NCBI GenBank assembly: GCA_963851415.1
Contig: CAWKPF010000002.1
Coordinates: 744,001 to 808,000 of the forward strand
Reading direction: 5' to 3'
Length of the DNA: 64,000 nucleotides
Source of the DNA: CAWKPF01 sp963851415
GTDB lineage: Bacteria; Acidobacteriota; Thermoanaerobaculia; Multivoradales; Multivoraceae
The stretch's first letter is position 1. Each line of letters starts with the position of its first letter. The notes below the pieces were generated by a model. The model worked only from the letters and a program-made list of their open reading frames with translations. It was not told the origin of the DNA and searched no databases. Position numbers and translations under genes: made by a program. Shown here piece after piece: positions 52,820 through 61,483 of the stretch.

Positions 52820-53446
52820 ATGACGCTGGGGCTCTTCAGGCAACGCGACTTCCCGTGGCGAACGCGATCCCTTGCCTTCCCTCGGCTCGACCGGGAGCCG
52901 TCGAGCCGGGACTTCCGCGACCGTCTCTCGGGACCGGTCCCCGAACCCGGGCGATCCGACCGCGATCCAGGGCTGGAGGAGGTTCTCTCGAGGGACCGCC
53001 TCCGGGAGCTGGGAATGACCGTGATCGAGCTCGTCATGATCACCGCACTGATTGCGACCCTGGCTTCCATGATCGTGCCCCGGTTCATCCAGTCGATGCA
53101 GAAGGCCAGCCGAGACCGGGCGGTGCTCGACATCCATATGATCCAGACCGATCTTCGGGTGCACTTCCGCGACAGCGGTGGATACCCGGCAACCCTTGCC
53201 GACCTGCCGGGAGTTCGTCCGGTCGATCCGTGGGGCAATCCCTATCAATACCTCCCGCTGATCGACCTCAAGGGCAAAGGCAAGGCTCGCAAAGACCGTT
53301 TTCTCGTCCCGCTCAATACCGATTTCGACCTCTACAGCATGGGGCCCGACGGCAAGAGCCAGTCTCCCCTGACCGCGGCAGCGAGCCGCGACGACATCGT
53401 CCGTGCGAACAACGGCGCGTTCATCGGTCCCGCCACCGATTTCTGA
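52820..53446 (+). CDS. Type II secretion / type IV pilus pseudopilin, GspG-like
   Basis: 208 residues from ATG at 52820, start uncertain (52712 also open). The prepilin site is RELG|MTVIELVMI with Gly immediately before Met and Glu at +5, followed by a hydrophobic helix (ALIATLASMIVPRFI) and a GspG-like globular domain (RDSGGYPATLADLPG, DPWGNPYQYLPLID, FDLYSMGPDGK). The leader before the cleavage site would be about 70 residues from this start, much longer than the usual 5-25, and the AGGAG adjoins the ATG directly, so the true start may lie downstream. The gene is followed by an HD-GYP protein. Confidence 0.75.
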   Translation: MTLGLFRQRDFPWRTRSLAFPRLDREPSSRDFRDRLSGPVPEPGRSDRDPGLEEVLSRDRLRELGMTVIELVMITALIATLASMIVPRFIQSMQKASRDRAVLDIHMIQTDLRVHFRDSGGYPATLADLPGVRPVDPWGNPYQYLPLIDLKGKGKARKDRFLVPLNTDFDLYSMGPDGKSQSPLTAAASRDDIVRANNGAFIGPATDF

Positions 53447-53458
53447 GCACTCTTCCTC

Positions 53459-55576
53459 TTGAAGATCACGTCTGCCTTCCTGCGCAGCCGAGTCGCCCGC
53501 CGCCTGTTCCTCCTCTTTCTCCTTTGCGCCCTCGTGCCCATCGGCCTTCTCGGTCTCCTGTCGGTGCGCGAGGTGGGCTCCCAGCTGCGCGAGCAGCGCG
53601 AAGACGGGCTGGTCGAGCTGAGCCGAGCACAGACGATGACGGTCTACGAGCGCATCAACCTGCTCCACTCCCAGCTCCTGCGCTCCCTCGAGACCTCCGC
53701 AGGCGCTGAGCTTCGCCTCCCCGACGCGTTCGTCGCTGCAGCCGTTGGCACCTCGAACCGGGTCACCCTCGAAGGGCAACTCCTCGGTTGGCCCCACCTT
53801 CCCGACCCCACAGGAGAGCTGGAGCGCCGCGAGCCGGTCCTCGTATCCACGGTCGGCTCCGATCGAGTCCCCAGACTGCTGATCGGCGTCGGGCGCGGCA
53901 ACGAAGGCGTGTTCTGGGCCGAAGTCGAGTCGGCCTACCTGTGGTGGGGACCGGCTCGCGAGAAGACGCTGGCCCTCAACCAGGAGCTGCACGTCTTCGG
54001 CGCCGACTTTTCCCTGCTCTACACCACCCTCGAGGAGGAATTCGGCGGAGAGAGTGCCCTGGTGCCCGACCAGTTGCGCCCCGACTCCACGACCGGGAGC
54101 GCCCCGAACCGCGGCGCCTTCGAGTGGAAGACCGAGACGCAGAGCTTCCTGGGAGGGCTCGCGCGCCTGCCCCCGCACCACGGCGGACTGGCGATCGTCG
54201 TCAGTGAGCCGATCTCCGAGTTGTTGGCGCCGCTCGAGACTTTCAAGGTGCAGTTCCTGCTGGTGCTCTTCGCAGCCTTGCTCTCGGTCCTGCTCGCCAG
54301 CGCGAGTCAGATCCGACGAAGCCTCGATCCCCTCGAAAAGCTGCAGCACGGAACACGCCGCATCGCACGGCGTGAGTTCGACACACCCGTCGAGATCGAC
54401 AGTGGCGACGAGTTCGAAGAACTGGCCGACTCGTTCAACAGCATGTCGAGTACCCTTGCTCGCCAGTTCGCCGCGCTCACCACGATGAGCGAGATCGGCC
54501 AGTCGGTGCTCTCGAAGCTCGCCTCCGAGAGCGTCGTGATCTCCGCACTCGACCGCGTCGGGGAGGTGCTTCCGATGGAGGCCGTCGCCCTGACCCTGTT
54601 CGACTCGGCGGAGCCTGGCATCCGAACCCGCACCTGGTTTCGGCTCGCCAGATCGAGGTCCGGTGCTCCCTCGGCCGCACCGGTCGAGCTCAGTGGTCAC
54701 CTCCACGGGCGCGAGATCGAGCTGCTGCATCCGGTCTCGAGATCCCTGGCCATCGAGCGGCCGGGTGCGTTCCCCCCCTGGCTGGCACCATTCGAGAGTG
54801 TCGGCGCCGGCCTCCATGTCTTCCCGCTGCGCATCGAAGGTGAGTTGTGCGGCGCACTCTCCCTCGGCAACAGCGCCCTCGACGTGCTCACCGACGAAGA
54901 CCTCGACCGGGCTCGCCAACTCACCGATCAGATCGCTGTGGCCCTGTCCAATGCCCGACTCGTGAGCAATCTGGAGCAGCTTTCCAACGGAACCCTGACC
55001 GCGCTGGCACGCGCCGTCGACACGAAGTCGTCCTGGACGCGCGGACACTCGGAACGGGTGGCGATCAGCGGACGACTGCTCGGGCGGACTCTGGGCATGG
55101 GAGAGGAGGAGCAGGACCTGCTCTATCGAGGAGGGATGCTTCACGACATCGGCAAGATCGGGGTGCCTTCGGCGATCTTGGACAAACCGGGGAAGCTCGA
55201 CGAAAGGGAGTGGGTGTTGATGCGCAGTCACGTCGAGAAGGGGGCTCGGATTCTGGAGCCGATCCCGGGCTTCGACGAGGTCCTTCCCATCGTCTGGGAG
55301 CACCACGAACGAATTGACGGTCGCGGATACCCGAAAGGCCTCCGCGGCGACCAGATCAGCCTTCACGGCAAGATCTTCGCCATCGTCGACGTGTTCGACG
55401 CCATCCGATCGAGGCGCCCCTATCGGGGGTCCGTGGACTTCCACGACGTCGTCGGCATGATTCGCGAGGGCTCGGGCACCGAGTTCGAGCCCACGGTGGT
55501 CGAGGCGTTCCTCGAGGTGTCCGAAGAAATCAATCTCCACTGCTGGGACGGCGAGATCGTCCCTTCGGCCGACTGA
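53459..55576 (+). CDS. Membrane HD-GYP c-di-GMP phosphodiesterase with HAMP and GAF
   Basis: 705 residues from TTG at 53459, 12 bases after the pseudopilin stop. Order: membrane helix (about 15-35), a roughly 210-residue extracytoplasmic sensor, a second helix (about 262-280), HAMP (about 281-340), GAF (about 345-510), and HD-GYP (about 515-690). The catalytic HD is in MLHDIGKIG (His562/Asp563), the HHERIDGRGYP motif follows at about 615-625. It should hydrolyse cyclic di-GMP in response to an external signal. The close pairing with a pseudopilin suggests control of pilus or secretion. Confidence 0.9.
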   Translation: MKITSAFLRSRVARRLFLLFLLCALVPIGLLGLLSVREVGSQLREQREDGLVELSRAQTMTVYERINLLHSQLLRSLETSAGAELRLPDAFVAAAVGTSNRVTLEGQLLGWPHLPDPTGELERREPVLVSTVGSDRVPRLLIGVGRGNEGVFWAEVESAYLWWGPAREKTLALNQELHVFGADFSLLYTTLEEEFGGESALVPDQLRPDSTTGSAPNRGAFEWKTETQSFLGGLARLPPHHGGLAIVVSEPISELLAPLETFKVQFLLVLFAALLSVLLASASQIRRSLDPLEKLQHGTRRIARREFDTPVEIDSGDEFEELADSFNSMSSTLARQFAALTTMSEIGQSVLSKLASESVVISALDRVGEVLPMEAVALTLFDSAEPGIRTRTWFRLARSRSGAPSAAPVELSGHLHGREIELLHPVSRSLAIERPGAFPPWLAPFESVGAGLHVFPLRIEGELCGALSLGNSALDVLTDEDLDRARQLTDQIAVALSNARLVSNLEQLSNGTLTALARAVDTKSSWTRGHSERVAISGRLLGRTLGMGEEEQDLLYRGGMLHDIGKIGVPSAILDKPGKLDEREWVLMRSHVEKGARILEPIPGFDEVLPIVWEHHERIDGRGYPKGLRGDQISLHGKIFAIVDVFDAIRSRRPYRGSVDFHDVVGMIREGSGTEFEPTVVEAFLEVSEEINLHCWDGEIVPSAD

Positions 55577-55600
55577 CTCGCCGATCTGGACGGCGAGAGG

Positions 55601-56887
55601 CTACCCGGGCAACCGCTCGATTCTGCCAGCGATGAAGCTCCGAGCAGCCTCGTTGCCGGCAAGCTCGAGTGCAACCGAGAGCTCCCGTTCCGCCTCTTCG
55701 AACAAGCCTGCCTCACGCAGCAACTCACCACGCGTGATCCAGAACGGGGCGTAGCCTCGGAATCGGGCGTCCCCGTCGAGCCCCGATAGAGCATGGAGGG
55801 CGGCCTCCGTTCCCTGGACCTTGAACAGGGCGACCGCCCGGTTGAGCGCCACGACCGGTGAACGTTGGCGAGACAGGAGCAGGTCGTAGCAGTCCAGGAT
55901 GCGCCCCCAGTCGGTCGCCTGTTCACTCTCTGCCAACGAGTGGCACGATGCGATCTCGGCCTGCAGATGATAGTCGGTTCGTTCCTCTCCCTGCGCCGAG
56001 GCGCGGAAGTGATGGAGGCCGAGCTTCACCATTCGATGATCCCAGCGCGCTCGATCCTGCTCGCCCAGCGGCATCAATTCACCATTCGCACCGGATCGAG
56101 CCGGCAACCGCGCAGCCTGAAAGTAGAACAGCGCAGCCAGTGCATGGGCCTGAGGCGACCCGGTGACCGGGTGTCCGGCAACCAACTCTGCGAGACGAGT
56201 GGCCTCTCGACACAGATCGGAGCGAATCAGATCCTCTCCCTCGAACGCTCCATAGCCCTCGTTGAACATCAGGTAGAGACTCTCTGACACGGCCTCCACC
56301 CGAGCCGGCAGCTCGGCTGCCGCCGGAATCTCCATCGCGACATCGAGCTCGCGAAGTCGTCGCTTGGCCCTCACCAGGCGCTGCGCCACCGTCGCCGGTC
56401 GCGTGAGAAACGCTCGCGCGATCTCATCGACACTGAAGCCTCCCACCGTCTTGAGCACGAGCGCCACCTGGGAGTCTCGTGCGAGGAGCGGGTGACAGCA
56501 CGCGAACATCAGCGACAGCTGCTCATCGGGCAGCTCGCTTTCGAAAACGACCCGCGGAGATTCGAAGCGCCTTTCGACACTCTCCGCGAGGCGTTTCACC
56601 TCCGCCTCGCGCGACCGCCACCGGCCGTGCCGACGCAGCACATCGAGGGCACGGTTCTTCGCCACTCGAACGATCCAGGCCGTCGGATCGTCCGGCACGC
56701 CGTCGTAGGGCCAGCGGCGCAGAGCCGTGAGAAAGGCTTCCTGAACGACGTCCTCGACCAGGTCGAGGTGGGCCGCCCCGAAGATCCTCACCAGACCGGC
56801 GACCAAACGGCCGGACTGGTGACGAAACAGGTGCTCCACCTGCAGCTCGTCGGCGCCCTTCACCTCGCTGGGGACTGCTTCGCTCAA
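55601..56887 (-). CDS. ECF sigma factor with DUF6596-type C-terminal domain (ECF42-like)
   Basis: 428 residues from TTG at 56885-56887, coupled to the upstream YCII gene by a TTGA overlap. Sigma2 with VEDVVQEAFLTALRRWP and AWIVRVAKNRALDVLRR, and Sigma4 with SVDEIARAFLTRPATVAQRLVRAKRRLRE. A C-terminal extension of about 240 residues (SLYLMFNEGYG and ATDWGRILDCYDLL near the middle) is typical of the family whose partner is a DGPF/YCII protein. There is no anti-sigma gene; the extension and the partner are thought to provide control. Signal unknown. Confidence 0.9.
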   Translation of the reverse strand: MSEAVPSEVKGADELQVEHLFRHQSGRLVAGLVRIFGAAHLDLVEDVVQEAFLTALRRWPYDGVPDDPTAWIVRVAKNRALDVLRRHGRWRSREAEVKRLAESVERRFESPRVVFESELPDEQLSLMFACCHPLLARDSQVALVLKTVGGFSVDEIARAFLTRPATVAQRLVRAKRRLRELDVAMEIPAAAELPARVEAVSESLYLMFNEGYGAFEGEDLIRSDLCREATRLAELVAGHPVTGSPQAHALAALFYFQAARLPARSGANGELMPLGEQDRARWDHRMVKLGLHHFRASAQGEERTDYHLQAEIASCHSLAESEQATDWGRILDCYDLLLSRQRSPVVALNRAVALFKVQGTEAALHALSGLDGDARFRGYAPFWITRGELLREAGLFEEAERELSVALELAGNEAARSFIAGRIERLPG

Positions 56888-57243
56888 TCCTCCCCCGCCG
56901 GATCCACCTGGCGCAGCTCGATGCGACCCTGCCGCAGGTGCGGGCAGCTCTGCGCGATCGAGACGGCTTCGTCGTAGTCGTCGGCCAGGATCATGAAGAA
57001 GCCGCCCATCACCTCCTTGGCTTCCGCGTAGGGGCCGTCGACCACTCTGAGCGCACCCTGCTCGTCGGTGCTGAGCAGGCGACCTCCGTCGTCGGTCAAC
57101 TTGGCGCCGCCGGCATGCTGATCATGCTCGGCGAGACGCGCGGCCCAGGCCGAGTACTCCTGGATCACACTCTGGATCTCCTCCGGCGACAACCCGTCCA
57201 TCCCTCCGGGGGGCTCGTGCAACAACAACATGAACTTGGCCAT
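56884..57243 (-). CDS. YCII/DGPF-domain protein
   Basis: 119 residues from ATG at 57241-57243. The YCII-related fold: AKFMLLLHEPPG at the start, an internal VDGPYAEAKEVMGGFFMI with the DGPF-like motif, and SIAQSCPHLRQGRIELRQV near the end. Such proteins sit beside ECF42-type sigma factors in many genomes; their biochemistry is unknown. The stop overlaps the sigma gene's TTG. Confidence 0.9.
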   Translation of the reverse strand: MAKFMLLLHEPPGGMDGLSPEEIQSVIQEYSAWAARLAEHDQHAGGAKLTDDGGRLLSTDEQGALRVVDGPYAEAKEVMGGFFMILADDYDEAVSIAQSCPHLRQGRIELRQVDPAGED

Positions 57244-57430
57244 TCCTTGGTCTCCCGACAATCCGAGGAGCCGCTCTCGATCGCACGTCGCGATCACGAG
57301 TCTGGCGGCATTATTCGATGGACGATCAGCGCGATGCAGAATCGACACCGGAGCCCGACCGATTCCCTGCCCCGAAATCGTACAATCAGTCGAGTCTCGG
57401 TCCAGAGCTCATCGCGATGGGAGAGAGTGT

Positions 57431-58408
57431 GTGAACCCGACCCCGCTTTTGCTGACCGGAATCCTGATCGTCTCGGGCGCCCTTGGCGCCGCTTCGGGCG
57501 CCCTTGGCTCCCCGGGCGACGAGCCGCCCCCCGGCGTCGAGCAGATCCTGCCCCGCGGCCGGATCGCTGCCGTCTTCGCGCCGACCTTCGTTTCGGCCGA
57601 AGAGGCCGGGATTCCCGGCGATGCATGGGTGCTCGGAGTCGAGGTCGACGGAGCGGCCAAGGCCTACAGCCTCAACCTGCTCAACCGTCACGAAGTGGTG
57701 AACGATACCGTTGGCGAGAAATCGTTCGCTGCCGTGTGGTGACCGCTTGCCAACACGGCCGTAGTCTACGACCGCAAGATCGGGGACAAAGAGCTCAACT
57801 TCGAGGCTTCGGGGGCTCTCCTGGATGCCGCGCTGGTCATGCGCGACCGGGAGACCGACAGCTGGTGGTCCATCATGAAGTCCGAATCCATCGGGGGAGA
57901 GCTCGAGAGCACCGAGCTCACCGAGATGCCCTGGGGCGAGAAGATCCAGTTCCGCGACTGGGTACAGCGACACCCCGACACGCTCGTGCTCTCTGTCGAC
58001 GGGGCTGAGCACGTCGACAACAATCCCTATGACAACTACTTCACCTCCGGCGGTACCTTCCGTGACCTGGAGGTCGACGACGATCGCCTGCCCGCCAAGG
58101 CCGGCGTCTACGCGATGTGGATCGTGGGGCACCCCTACGCCGTGCCCCACGAACGAATCGAGGGCGGGCGAATCGTCTGGATCGACGAGCAGCCCTTCTA
58201 CTTCCACCGGCCGCACGGAGCCTCCTTCTACGCCTCCACTGCTGCCTACCGACTCTCCCTGGACCTGGCACGACTCGAGAGCGCGACGCTCCTGGAGAAA
58301 CTCGAGTCGGGTGACGCGGGCTTCGAGCCACTCGAAGGCTTCGACACCTACTGGTACACGTGGGTCGCCGTCAACGAGGAGACGAGGATCGCACCCCGTG
58401 AGCCTTGA
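57431..58408 (+). CDS. Exported DUF3179 protein, probable selenoprotein (in-frame TGA at 57740-57742)
   Basis: 325 residues if TGA codon 104 is read as selenocysteine. GTG at 57431 follows GGGAGAG. A signal peptide spans about 4-27. The DUF3179 core runs through the TGA: WVLGVEVDGAAKAYSLNLLN and RHEVVNDTVG before it, VVYDRKIGDKELNFEASG after it. TGA falls at the Cys of the family's conserved T-x-CPL motif: AVW-TGA-PLANTAVVYDR. The family's usual partner Cys (CPLC) is Ala/Asn here. The frame after TGA remains coding to a TGA at 58406-58408, with DUF3179 landmarks such as RETDSWWSI. The reaction is not known. A pseudogene by nonsense mutation is the alternative, but the position, the intact rest of the frame and a downstream hairpin argue for Sec. 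Confidence 0.82.
57740..57778 (+). promoter_or_regulatory. Candidate bacterial SECIS hairpin after the Sec codon
   Basis: TGA at 57740-57742 is followed by GGCCGTA (57757-57763), loop GTC (57764-57766) and TACGACC (57767-57773), giving a helix of GG/CC plus CGTA/TACG with one C-A mismatch. An outer helix CTTGC (57746-57750) with GCAAG (57774-57778) closes it. The apical loop begins with G and starts 22 bases after the TGA, within the 16-37 base window and loop rule published for bacterial SECIS elements. Confidence 0.6.
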
Positions 58409-58503
58409 CCTCGCGAATCACGATCACGAGCCCGTTTCTCCGCTCGAGGCTCCGAGCCCCGGGGCGAGGCTGCACCTGGGAGAAGGCAGGCTGGCCGGGA
58501 CCG

Positions 58504-60156
58504 CTAGTCCTCGCGAGGAAACACCTCGCCATATCGAGCGGTCGCCTCGCGGGAGCCACAGACGTACACCACGTCACCCTCGGCAAATCGAAACGTCTCC
58601 CCGAAGCTGACGAGCACATCTCCGTCGCGCTCCACCGCGACCACACTGCAACCCGTCTTCTCCCGAATCCCCAACTCCGCGGGCGTACGTCCCTCCAACC
58701 CATGCGACGAGACCTTGAGGATCTTCAGGCGCTCGTCGACGGCAAACCCTTCTTCGCCGATCAACCGGTGCGCGAGAATCTGCCCGGACACCTGACTGAT
58801 GGAGAGGGCGAAGTCAGAGCCCGCCCGATGGATCCGCTCGACGTTGATGGGGCGATTCACGCGTGCGATCACCGGCAGATTTGGATACTGCTCTTTGAGA
58901 ATCACGGTCGCGAAGAGGATGGAACTGTCCTTGTCGAGGGCGAGAACCGCAGACCGCGCATTGGCAAAGTCCGCCTGACTCAACACCTCTGCATCCAGAA
59001 TGCTGCCGACGATGTCGACTCCCTCCTGGTCGACGAGATCGATCACCTGCACGCTCTCACCGACGTCGCGCAGCAGTTGTACGACCTTCTTGCCGACCTC
59101 TCCGTAGCCCGCAACGACGATGGGTCCCGAGCGCCGTAGAGGAGTGGCGCCGTCACAGATCCGCTCCAGCTCCAGGATCCCTTCGCTGCCGCCGACCACG
59201 ATCAGAACCCCGTTCGCAGCGATCCGGTCACTCGGCGAGGAGAAGGTCCTCAGCTCACCTCCAATCCACTGTCCGAGCGCCTGCACCGCTGTCAACCGAC
59301 CGAGATCTGCCTCGGCGAGCGTCTTTCCGACCAGGTTGCTCCCCTCGCGCACCCGCACCTCACGCAACTCCAGCTGGTCACCGAGGAGGTGTCCACCCAC
59401 GACTCGCGGACTCACTTTGTGACTCGCCCTCGCGGCCAGTGCGGCGCCGAGCACGTGGCGCGGGGTGAAGGCCCCATTGGCTCCGGCCAGGATCATCGGC
59501 TGGCGGTGTTCCGGCTCTTCGACCAGAGCCAGGACCTCACCGCGGAACCCCTGCTGTCGAGCGGCCAGGATCAGCGACGCATTCTCGTCGTCCGTTCCAT
59601 TGGCGATCAGCGCCCGCGCATCACTCAAGCAGACTCGATCGAGCACCCCATCGTCGATCGAGCCGTGAATGATGTTGCGGCCGCGCTCCAGCTGAGCCCT
59701 GCCGACCGTCTCGTCCTCCTCGACGACGATCGAGGGGACCTGAGCCCGATCCAGCTCGGAAAGGAGAGTACTCACCGAAGGACCGGAGTGATACACCACC
59801 ACGTGGTCCTTCAGTCCGGTGATTTGCTGGGGTAGACGCGTCACGAACCTACGCTCCAGAAGGGGAATCAGATAGGCGGGCAGGATCAGGAACACCAGAA
59901 ACACGCCCGTGAACTGGAGGACCACCACGAACAGCACCATCAGTGGATGGTCCCAGCCCGAATCGCCACCGTAGCCGGTGCTGGTGAGCGTCTCGGCCGC
60001 CCACTCCAGCGCCTGGAGGAAGGTCCGAGGGCTGTCCTCGAGGGTCGCCATGCCCAACATGTAGATGAGGGTGGCCGCCAGCAGGACTGCGGAGAGAGCT
60101 CCTACCAGGAGCAGAACGGGACGGCCCAGGAGGGAGATGGTCTGTCGCACCGGCAC
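58504..60156 (-). CDS. Potassium channel with tandem RCK (TrkA) domains
   Basis: 550 residues from GTG at 60154-60156. Two membrane helices flank a pore with filter TSTGYGGD near 59-66, so it is a two-transmembrane K+ channel. Residues about 115-330 hold a first RCK_N/RCK_C (LKDHVVVYHSG, EEDETVGRAQ) and about 340-550 a second (PIVVAGYGEVGKKVVQLL with its G-x-G-x-x-G, then LGIREKTGCSVVAV). The nucleotide-binding glycine motif is clear in the second N-domain and degraded in the first. It regulates potassium flux by ligand-gated opening. The upstream 570 bases are non-coding and carry a strong terminator hairpin 41 bases before the start. Confidence 0.9.
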   Translation of the reverse strand: MPVRQTISLLGRPVLLLVGALSAVLLAATLIYMLGMATLEDSPRTFLQALEWAAETLTSTGYGGDSGWDHPLMVLFVVVLQFTGVFLVFLILPAYLIPLLERRFVTRLPQQITGLKDHVVVYHSGPSVSTLLSELDRAQVPSIVVEEDETVGRAQLERGRNIIHGSIDDGVLDRVCLSDARALIANGTDDENASLILAARQQGFRGEVLALVEEPEHRQPMILAGANGAFTPRHVLGAALAARASHKVSPRVVGGHLLGDQLELREVRVREGSNLVGKTLAEADLGRLTAVQALGQWIGGELRTFSSPSDRIAANGVLIVVGGSEGILELERICDGATPLRRSGPIVVAGYGEVGKKVVQLLRDVGESVQVIDLVDQEGVDIVGSILDAEVLSQADFANARSAVLALDKDSSILFATVILKEQYPNLPVIARVNRPINVERIHRAGSDFALSISQVSGQILAHRLIGEEGFAVDERLKILKVSSHGLEGRTPAELGIREKTGCSVVAVERDGDVLVSFGETFRFAEGDVVYVCGSREATARYGEVFPRED

Positions 60157-60196
60157 ATGCTAGCGGGGAACGCCAACCGATCGGCTCGCGCCCAGC

Positions 60197-60242
60197 AAAA
60201 AAAATAGCGGACTCGAGACGGCCTTTCAGCCGACCGAGCCCG
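60197..60242 (-). terminator. Intrinsic terminator
   Basis: On the minus strand an 8-bp helix (60242-60235 with 60208-60215, one G-U pair), an internal loop, and four more pairs (60232-60229 with 60219-60222) enclose a six-base loop, followed by CTA and eight Ts (60204-60197). It stands only 40 bases before the GTG of the potassium channel, so it may be conditional. Confidence 0.75.
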
Positions 60243-60420
60243 CCGTGCCCAAAACTCTTGTCCGAGTCTCACGTCTCGCGACTGATTCGCCGGCGGTCGA
60301 GACGGAGTCTGATCGCAACCGGGATCTCAGCCCTGGGTGGGAAGCCGAGTCCGGATCGCGATTGTCGGTTTGTGGTGCCGTTTCTGGATCTTGGGTTCCT
60401 GGATCCTTCTCTCGGTTCTC

Positions 60421-60454
60421 TCTAGATCTTCCTCTAGATCTTCCTCTAGATCGG
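60421..60454. repeat. 12-base tandem repeat
   Basis: TCTAGATCTTCC occurs twice in full (60421-60432, 60433-60444) and a third time partly (TCTAGATCGG, 60445-60454), inside the non-coding region. Each unit contains TAGATC, and the TCTAGA cores are palindromic. Confidence 0.9.
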
Positions 60455-60727
60455 AGCGTCGTCAGAGCCGTCGAATCGAACCTTGTCTCCCGGATCTCAG
60501 CGGGAGCTGATCACAGTGGTCTCTCCAAAAAGCAATGGTGGGCTTGTCGTGAGGCCAGACTATCACCAGCAGTCGAGGCGAAGTCAACTCGGGAGACGAG
60601 CTCGCGCAGGCAGAGAGTCAAGAAGTCCAAGAAACCTCCACCGGTCAGTCCCCGGGATCCTCTCGAAGTCCACCGGAAGTGGGCACTTCAGCGCACGGCA
60701 GGGCTCGAAACCCTCCAAGGGGATCCG

Positions 60728-61483
60728 CTAGCGCGCGTCTGGAGCAGCGGTCGGCCACTCGAGCGGGATCCAGGAGCTCCCCAGCCTGACGGCTGACAGA
60801 TCGCTGCGGCACTGCGACAACACGCGAAATCGCAACGCCTCGGAGAACAGCACGGGCCCGAGACTCTCGCTCTGTGCGAAGAGACGCTCTTGCTCATCGA
60901 GAGCGAGGCGCTCGGAACGAAGGACGACTTCATGACCGCTCTCGAGCTTCCCCACCAATCGTCCCGCGGTCTCTTCGAGGCTGATCATCTTCAGCGGCGT
61001 GACGTCGCAATCCAGATAGCACTTGTCGAACCACTCGTCGCTGACCCGGTACTCGAAGAACCACAGCGGATAGCTCTTTTCCCAGCCCAGGTGATCGAGA
61101 AAGAACGAGCGCAACCGCGGGGCGACCGCACGCCCCTGCCACCACCAACGCTGACGATCATCGACCCGAACCAGCTCGTAGCGGAAGCGAGCGAGTGCCT
61201 CTTGCAGGGGTAGCCCATCCGCCACGGCACGAGCGATCGGCACCGGAGAGTAGATGCCGGGAGTGAGCCCGGGAAGCCGGGCCACGAGACTCTCGAGAAC
61301 CCCGAGAAGCACCGGGTCGGCCAGCCACGCCTGAGCCTTCAAGCGTCTCCATTGCTCCGGCACGAGTGGGTCCTGAAAGTGCCTCGAGTGCCGGAAGAAG
61401 AGGTAGGAGCCGCACGCATGGAGCAGCCTGGCCGCTTCGAGCACCTGGTCTGCGGCGGGCTCGACGCTGGACGAATCAGACAT
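60728..61483 (-). CDS. Uncharacterised protein
   Basis: 251 residues from ATG at 61481-61483. No signal peptide or membrane segment. The composition is that of a folded cytosolic protein, rich in Trp, Leu and Arg. Strings such as QRWWWQGRAVAPRLRSFFLDHLGWEKSYPLWFFEYRVSDEWF suggest an alpha-beta domain, and the N-terminal half is helical. I do not recognise the family. The gene is monocistronic or begins the transcript that ends in the terminator at 60197. Functional prediction is not possible from sequence alone. Confidence 0.6.
   Translation of the reverse strand: MSDSSSVEPAADQVLEAARLLHACGSYLFFRHSRHFQDPLVPEQWRRLKAQAWLADPVLLGVLESLVARLPGLTPGIYSPVPIARAVADGLPLQEALARFRYELVRVDDRQRWWWQGRAVAPRLRSFFLDHLGWEKSYPLWFFEYRVSDEWFDKCYLDCDVTPLKMISLEETAGRLVGKLESGHEVVLRSERLALDEQERLFAQSESLGPVLFSEALRFRVLSQCRSDLSAVRLGSSWIPLEWPTAAPDAR

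Larger units (their letters stand above)
60157..60727 (-). other. 570-base non-coding region upstream of the K+ channel gene
   Basis: No convincing gene on either strand: the open frame at 60245-60796 (+) has no family resemblance and runs antisense into the next gene. On the minus strand the DNA is purine-rich (AGATCTAGAGGA repeats) with a hairpin CTCCCG/CGGGAG (60488-60507) and ends in a terminator at 60197-60242. A short TTG-started frame of 39 codons (MDFLTLCLRELVS...) lies behind GGAGGT near 60623-60642 and could be a leader peptide. The terminator position and a possible alternative pairing between 60346-60353 and 60208-60215 resemble a riboswitch or attenuator. Confidence 0.5.

Noticed and set aside
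52646..55540. 964-codon open frame on the minus strand
   Set aside because: It is antisense to the pseudopilin and HD-GYP genes, whose domains are unmistakable; composition (Glu, Gly, Gln, His-rich) is that of a high-GC shadow.
57740..57742. Simple nonsense mutation in the DUF3179 gene
   Set aside because: Not excluded, but the remainder of the frame is intact, the TGA is at the one column where Sec for Cys is expected, and a SECIS-like hairpin follows.
60460..60500. tRNA-like string GGTTCGATTC on the minus strand
   Set aside because: The flanking five bases do not pair as a T-stem and no acceptor or anticodon arms can be built.
60245..60796. 183-codon plus-strand open frame in the non-coding region
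   Set aside because: Low-complexity Ser/Arg/Glu composition, no family, includes the 12-base repeats and runs antisense into the gene at 60728-61483.
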